IMG/VR virus record: IMGVR_UViG_3300025889_014311 | Location: 1-24,679 of that record | Strand: one strand, 5' to 3' | Length of the DNA stretch: 24,679 nucleotides | DNA from: a virus | Part shown: positions 21,821-24,679 of the stretch, piece by piece | Numbering within the stretch: the first letter of the stretch is position 1 | Layout: each line of letters opens with the position of its first letter | Position numbers and translations under genes: made by a program | Notes under the pieces: model-generated | The model's database searches: none | What the model saw: only the letters and a program-made list of their open reading frames with translations | Told to the model about the DNA's origin: nothing

Positions 21821-23239
21821 ATGCTGAGTGTACTCATACCCGCTAAAAACGAGAAGTATCTCGAACAGACGATTCGTGATGTCTTAGCTAATGCTGAAGG
21901 CAAAATTGAAGTGTTAGTCATGCTAGACGGATACCTACCTGATCCACCAATTGAAATCGGTGACGATCGGGTTATTTTTTTTCACGATGAGAAGGGAATG
22001 GGCCAACGTCAGGCCATTAACTTCTTGGCGAAAAAAGCCAAGGGAAAGTATGTAATGAAATTAGATGCTCACTGTGCCGTCGATAAAGGGTTTGACGTGA
22101 AACTAGCTGCCGACTATGAGGAAGGGTGGGTAGTCATCCCTAGAATGTATAACCTTGATATAGAGACGTGGAAGCCAAAACTCCATAAGAAAACTGACTA
22201 CATGTATATTGGGTGGAAAGATGGTGAGTTACGATCTTTGTATTATGGAGGGGATCAATTTAAAGAAATGCACCGTAGACCAGAACTTATTGACGATACG
22301 ATGGGGTGTATGGGTCCATGTCGGTATATGTCCCTGAAGACCTTCTGGGATTTAGGGGGGTGTGATGAAGGTCATGGAGGTTGGGGATCAGAAGGTATTG
22401 AGTGGGCATGTAAAGCGTGGCTCTCAGGTGGTAGACTAGTAGTCAATAAGAAAACTTGGTTCTCTCACTGGTTTCGTGGCGGGAGTGGTCCAGGCTTCCC
22501 TTATAAAATAAAACAAAGTGACATCAACAAGGCCAGGCTACATGCAGAAAGTATCTGGCTACAGAACAAATGGCCCAAACAAAAACGTAAATTCAGTTGG
22601 TTATTAGATAAATTCGCCCCTCCAGGGTGGGAAGATTATATGGAAATACCAGAACATAGTGAGATGTGGAGTCATCTCTATAAGCATATTCATCGTAGGA
22701 TGCACTACCCGAAGTACAAGGGTATAAAAATACAGAAGTTCCCAAATGATTTATGGATGTATCACCATGTCTTATGGGAGAAAAAGCCTGAAGTATTAGT
22801 TGAGATAGGAACTCGCTTCGGTGGCGCGACGCTATGGTTTCAAGATCAAATGGATGAGTGGGGAGGTAAGGTGGTCACTATTAACGTGGTTGATGAGGTC
22901 GAAAATAAAGACCCTCGTATTACGTACCTAATTGGTGATTCGATTAGTGAGGATATAGTCAACCAAGTTAAAGAGCTAGTCAAAGACAAAAAGACTATGT
23001 TTGTAGTCGATGGAAACCATCACCGCAAACAAGTAAAGTGGGAACTTCACCACTATGCCAAGCTAACCACGCCTGGCCAATACTTTGTCCTTGAAGATTG
23101 CTATGTAGACCGAGGCTTGTACGGCCCAGGTGAAGCTCGTGATTGGTACCTCTCTAACACCAAAGCCTTCAAAAAGGTTGACCTTCATAAAGAGTTTCTC
23201 TACGGGGTCACTAATGGTGGCTGGCTACTCAGAGTATGA
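21821..23239 (+). CDS. Bifunctional protein: GT-A glycosyltransferase fused to CmcI-type methyltransferase
   Basis: A 472-aa two-domain enzyme. Residues 1-240 form a GT-A domain: SVLIPAKNEKYLEQTI, LVMLDGYLPD (32-41), a metal-binding DxH in KLDAHC (80-85), and HGGWGSEGIEWACKAW (185-200). DxH plus the WG-E-E-W pattern is more like GT27-type N-acetylhexosamine transferases than ordinary DxD GT2 enzymes. Residues about 300-472 match the CmcI/rhamnosyl O-methyltransferase family: PNDLWMYHHVLWEKKPEVLVEIGT ahead of FGGATLW, IGDSIS (371-376), VVDGNHHRKQV (396-405) and VLEDCYVD (423-430). One polypeptide would add a sugar and methylate it. It starts two bases after the fibre stop and overlaps the next gene by ATGA. 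Confidence 0.82.
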   Translation: MLSVLIPAKNEKYLEQTIRDVLANAEGKIEVLVMLDGYLPDPPIEIGDDRVIFFHDEKGMGQRQAINFLAKKAKGKYVMKLDAHCAVDKGFDVKLAADYEEGWVVIPRMYNLDIETWKPKLHKKTDYMYIGWKDGELRSLYYGGDQFKEMHRRPELIDDTMGCMGPCRYMSLKTFWDLGGCDEGHGGWGSEGIEWACKAWLSGGRLVVNKKTWFSHWFRGGSGPGFPYKIKQSDINKARLHAESIWLQNKWPKQKRKFSWLLDKFAPPGWEDYMEIPEHSEMWSHLYKHIHRRMHYPKYKGIKIQKFPNDLWMYHHVLWEKKPEVLVEIGTRFGGATLWFQDQMDEWGGKVVTINVVDEVENKDPRITYLIGDSISEDIVNQVKELVKDKKTMFVVDGNHHRKQVKWELHHYAKLTTPGQYFVLEDCYVDRGLYGPGEARDWYLSNTKAFKKVDLHKEFLYGVTNGGWLLRV

Positions 23240-24003
23240 TCGATATATCAGTAATATCTCCAGTCTTTAAAGATCCCTACATCTACCCGACTGTTACAGA
23301 TATTCTGAATAAGTTTGAAACCAACGTTGAAGTTATTCCTGTGTTCGATGGGTGCCTCCCAACGGAGGAGTTTACTGACCCCAGAGTTAAACCCGTACTT
23401 TTACCCAAGCAAGTAGGTATGAGGGGGGCGATTAATGCAGGGGTGAGAGCTGCCCAAGGTAAGTACCTAATGCGTACCGATGCACATTGTATATTCGGCC
23501 AAGGGTTCGACCGCATTATCCTAGAAACAATCCAACCTAATTGGATTGTAGATACCAAGCGATACTTCCTTGACCCTAAAAAATGGGAAGTAATGGATAA
23601 GGAACCAATAATGATGGAGCGGTTAATAATTAGTGAACGCCACCATAAATTTGCTTCCTTGCCGTGGCGTGAAGCAGACGATGATCAACCGTTAAAACCT
23701 AAAACTGCAATGCAAGGATCAGTGTGGGTTATGCCCCATGACTGGTGGGATAACGTTATTGGCGAACTTCAAGAAGAAGGGTACGGAACCCTCTATCAAG
23801 ATTCTACTGAAATGACCATGAAGACTTGGAAAGCTGGAGGGGAGTTAATGTTAAATCAAAACACTTGGTACGCTCACAAAGAACGAAACTTTAATCGTAC
23901 CCACAACTACGCTAATAAACTTTCCCGTGCCTCTTGGGATTATGCCTTGAAAATGTGGGGGGATTATTACCGAGAGGTAATCATACCTAAATATGGTTTA
24001 TGA
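23236..24003 (+). CDS. GT-A glycosyltransferase, sister of the fused domain upstream
   Basis: A 255-aa glycosyltransferase. Its N-terminal strand ISVISPVFKDPYIY, VIPVFDGCLP (33-42) and RTDAHC (80-85) align position for position with the upstream fused enzyme, including the rare DxH. The acid-rich YQDSTEMTMKTW (187-198) replaces the upstream WGSEGIEWACKAW. The C-terminus is basic and aromatic and lacks any methyltransferase domain. Tandem duplication with loss or gain of the CmcI part is likely. It probably uses a different donor or linkage from its neighbour. It overlaps both neighbours (ATGA upstream, 11 bases downstream). Confidence 0.78.
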   Translation: MIDISVISPVFKDPYIYPTVTDILNKFETNVEVIPVFDGCLPTEEFTDPRVKPVLLPKQVGMRGAINAGVRAAQGKYLMRTDAHCIFGQGFDRIILETIQPNWIVDTKRYFLDPKKWEVMDKEPIMMERLIISERHHKFASLPWREADDDQPLKPKTAMQGSVWVMPHDWWDNVIGELQEEGYGTLYQDSTEMTMKTWKAGGELMLNQNTWYAHKERNFNRTHNYANKLSRASWDYALKMWGDYYREVIIPKYGL

Positions 24004-24532
24004 TTTTTGCATCTACTCTTCCTCTCGTTGTGGTACCCACATGGTGGCTTCAGCACTAAACTCCCATCCACAAATTACGTGCCAAGGAGAAAGAATGAGT
24101 AAACGAGAGTGGTTAATGCCCGATAAAGAAAGCCAGTTCAATGGTTACATAAAAACCTACTGGCAAGGTAGCCCCTACGCTAAGAAAATAATTCATCTGC
24201 TTCGCAACCCTATTGACGCTGCAAAGTCCCATGCTATTTGTAACACTCGAGGTAAAGAAGCCCCCATACATTACTTTAAAGAACACCCACCAATAACTGA
24301 AGGGTACGATCCTGAAGAGGCGTTGCAGATTGCTCACACTCATTGCGAGTACTTACGAAAATATCTGCAACCAAAGTACTCTCATTTTCTTAATATCTGG
24401 TACGAAGATATCGTACAAGAGGGTTACGACAAGATACTTCAGTACCTCGGGGCAGATATTATCCCTCTCTCTCCAATAACAGTCCAAAATAAATATGTCT
24501 CACCAAACCACAATACTCTATCTGGGGACTGA
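23993..24532 (+). CDS. PAPS-dependent sulfotransferase-like protein
   Basis: A 179-aa small sulfotransferase. The 5'-phosphosulfate-binding loop is YSSSRCGTHMVASALNSHP (8-26), and the 3'-phosphate-binding motif is IHLLRNPIDAAKSH (67-80) with the characteristic Arg, Asp and Ser. WYEDI near residue 136 fits the conserved acidic strand before the last helix. It is shorter than most sulfotransferases (about 250 aa or more) but has both cofactor motifs. PAPS would come from the host. Next to glycosyltransferases it most likely sulfates a sugar, though a protein tyrosine or lipid acceptor cannot be ruled out. It overlaps the previous gene by 11 bases. Confidence 0.82.
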   Translation: MVYDFCIYSSSRCGTHMVASALNSHPQITCQGERMSKREWLMPDKESQFNGYIKTYWQGSPYAKKIIHLLRNPIDAAKSHAICNTRGKEAPIHYFKEHPPITEGYDPEEALQIAHTHCEYLRKYLQPKYSHFLNIWYEDIVQEGYDKILQYLGADIIPLSPITVQNKYVSPNHNTLSGD

Positions 24533-24679
24533 AATAGACCCAGTGGTCAAAAAAACATGCCTTCATTGGCTCAAAATTGCCTCTGACGGCAAAGAAATCG
24601 TGTACATGCACCAAGACCCAGCATTAGAGATTTCTGGGCTAAATATGTACAAACAAATCGCTAAAGGATTAGAGCAGAT
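24495..24679 (+). CDS. Partial gene running off the window, possibly another transferase
   Basis: ATG 24495 opens a frame still open at the last base (61 complete codons), overlapping the sulfotransferase end by 38 bases. It begins with a strand-like TILYLGTEIDPVV, then a Cys-containing helix, and continues with EIVYMHQDPALE and LNMYKQIAKGLEQ. This order (strand, helix, strand, then a Met-Tyr-x-Gln helix) vaguely recalls the N-terminus of GT-A-like enzymes from phage and metagenome sugar clusters. No catalytic motif has been reached. It may be the next member of the cassette. Confidence 0.5.
   Translation, partial: MSHQTTILYLGTEIDPVVKKTCLHWLKIASDGKEIVYMHQDPALEISGLNMYKQIAKGLEQ

Noticed and set aside
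1-24679. tRNA genes, integrase, insertion sequences or attachment sites
   Set aside because: No cloverleaf-like intergenic space (gaps are 73 nt or less) and no recombinase or transposase motifs were found.

Overview
The window is part of the late region of a tailed bacteriophage (Caudoviricetes), with every gene on the + strand. The phage assignment rests on an ordered set of virion genes: terminase large subunit, portal, scaffold-like protein and HK97-fold coat, then neck/tail-like proteins and fibres. I see no tape-measure, sheath or tail-tube gene, and there is one very long internal-virion-type protein, so a short-tailed (podovirus-like) particle is the better guess. The promoters look bacterial (sigma70-type -10 boxes), so the host is a bacterium, but nothing here names it. 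No tRNA, integrase, transposase or CRISPR array is visible.

Layout: 1-5700 is the packaging and head module (lysine-rich protein, TerL, a 52-aa gene, portal, 77-aa protein, scaffold, major capsid protein). From 5774 to 13044, inside the structural region, lies a cassette of sugar genes: a GT4-like glycosyltransferase, a GT-B/epimerase-like enzyme, two small methyltransferases, a frameshifted DUF4910 hydrolase, a CMP-sugar synthetase, a GT2 glycosyltransferase, a sialic-acid-type synthase (NeuB) and a LicD phosphotransferase. From 13052 to 21819 come neck/tail genes: adaptor-like protein, beta-propeller-like protein, glycine-rich fibre, two long virion proteins and a collagen-like fibre with a C1q/TNF-like tip. 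From 21821 to the window end a second sugar cassette holds a glycosyltransferase-CmcI methyltransferase fusion, a sister glycosyltransferase, a sulfotransferase and a cut-off gene.

Together the cassettes could make, activate, transfer, methylate and possibly sulfate or phospho-decorate an acidic sugar, either on the virion or on the host envelope. This functional reading is inference.

The most unusual signal is regulatory. Five TGnTATAAT extended -10 boxes abut or overlap an upstream stop codon. At four of them the box ends only 6-8 nt before an ATG, which predicts leaderless mRNAs. Most other genes lack a Shine-Dalgarno sequence and start at overlapping stop/start codons. Two of the boxes lie in a nearly identical 19-nt dyad. 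Two gene disruptions in the first cassette (about 8505 and 12510) need a check against reads.
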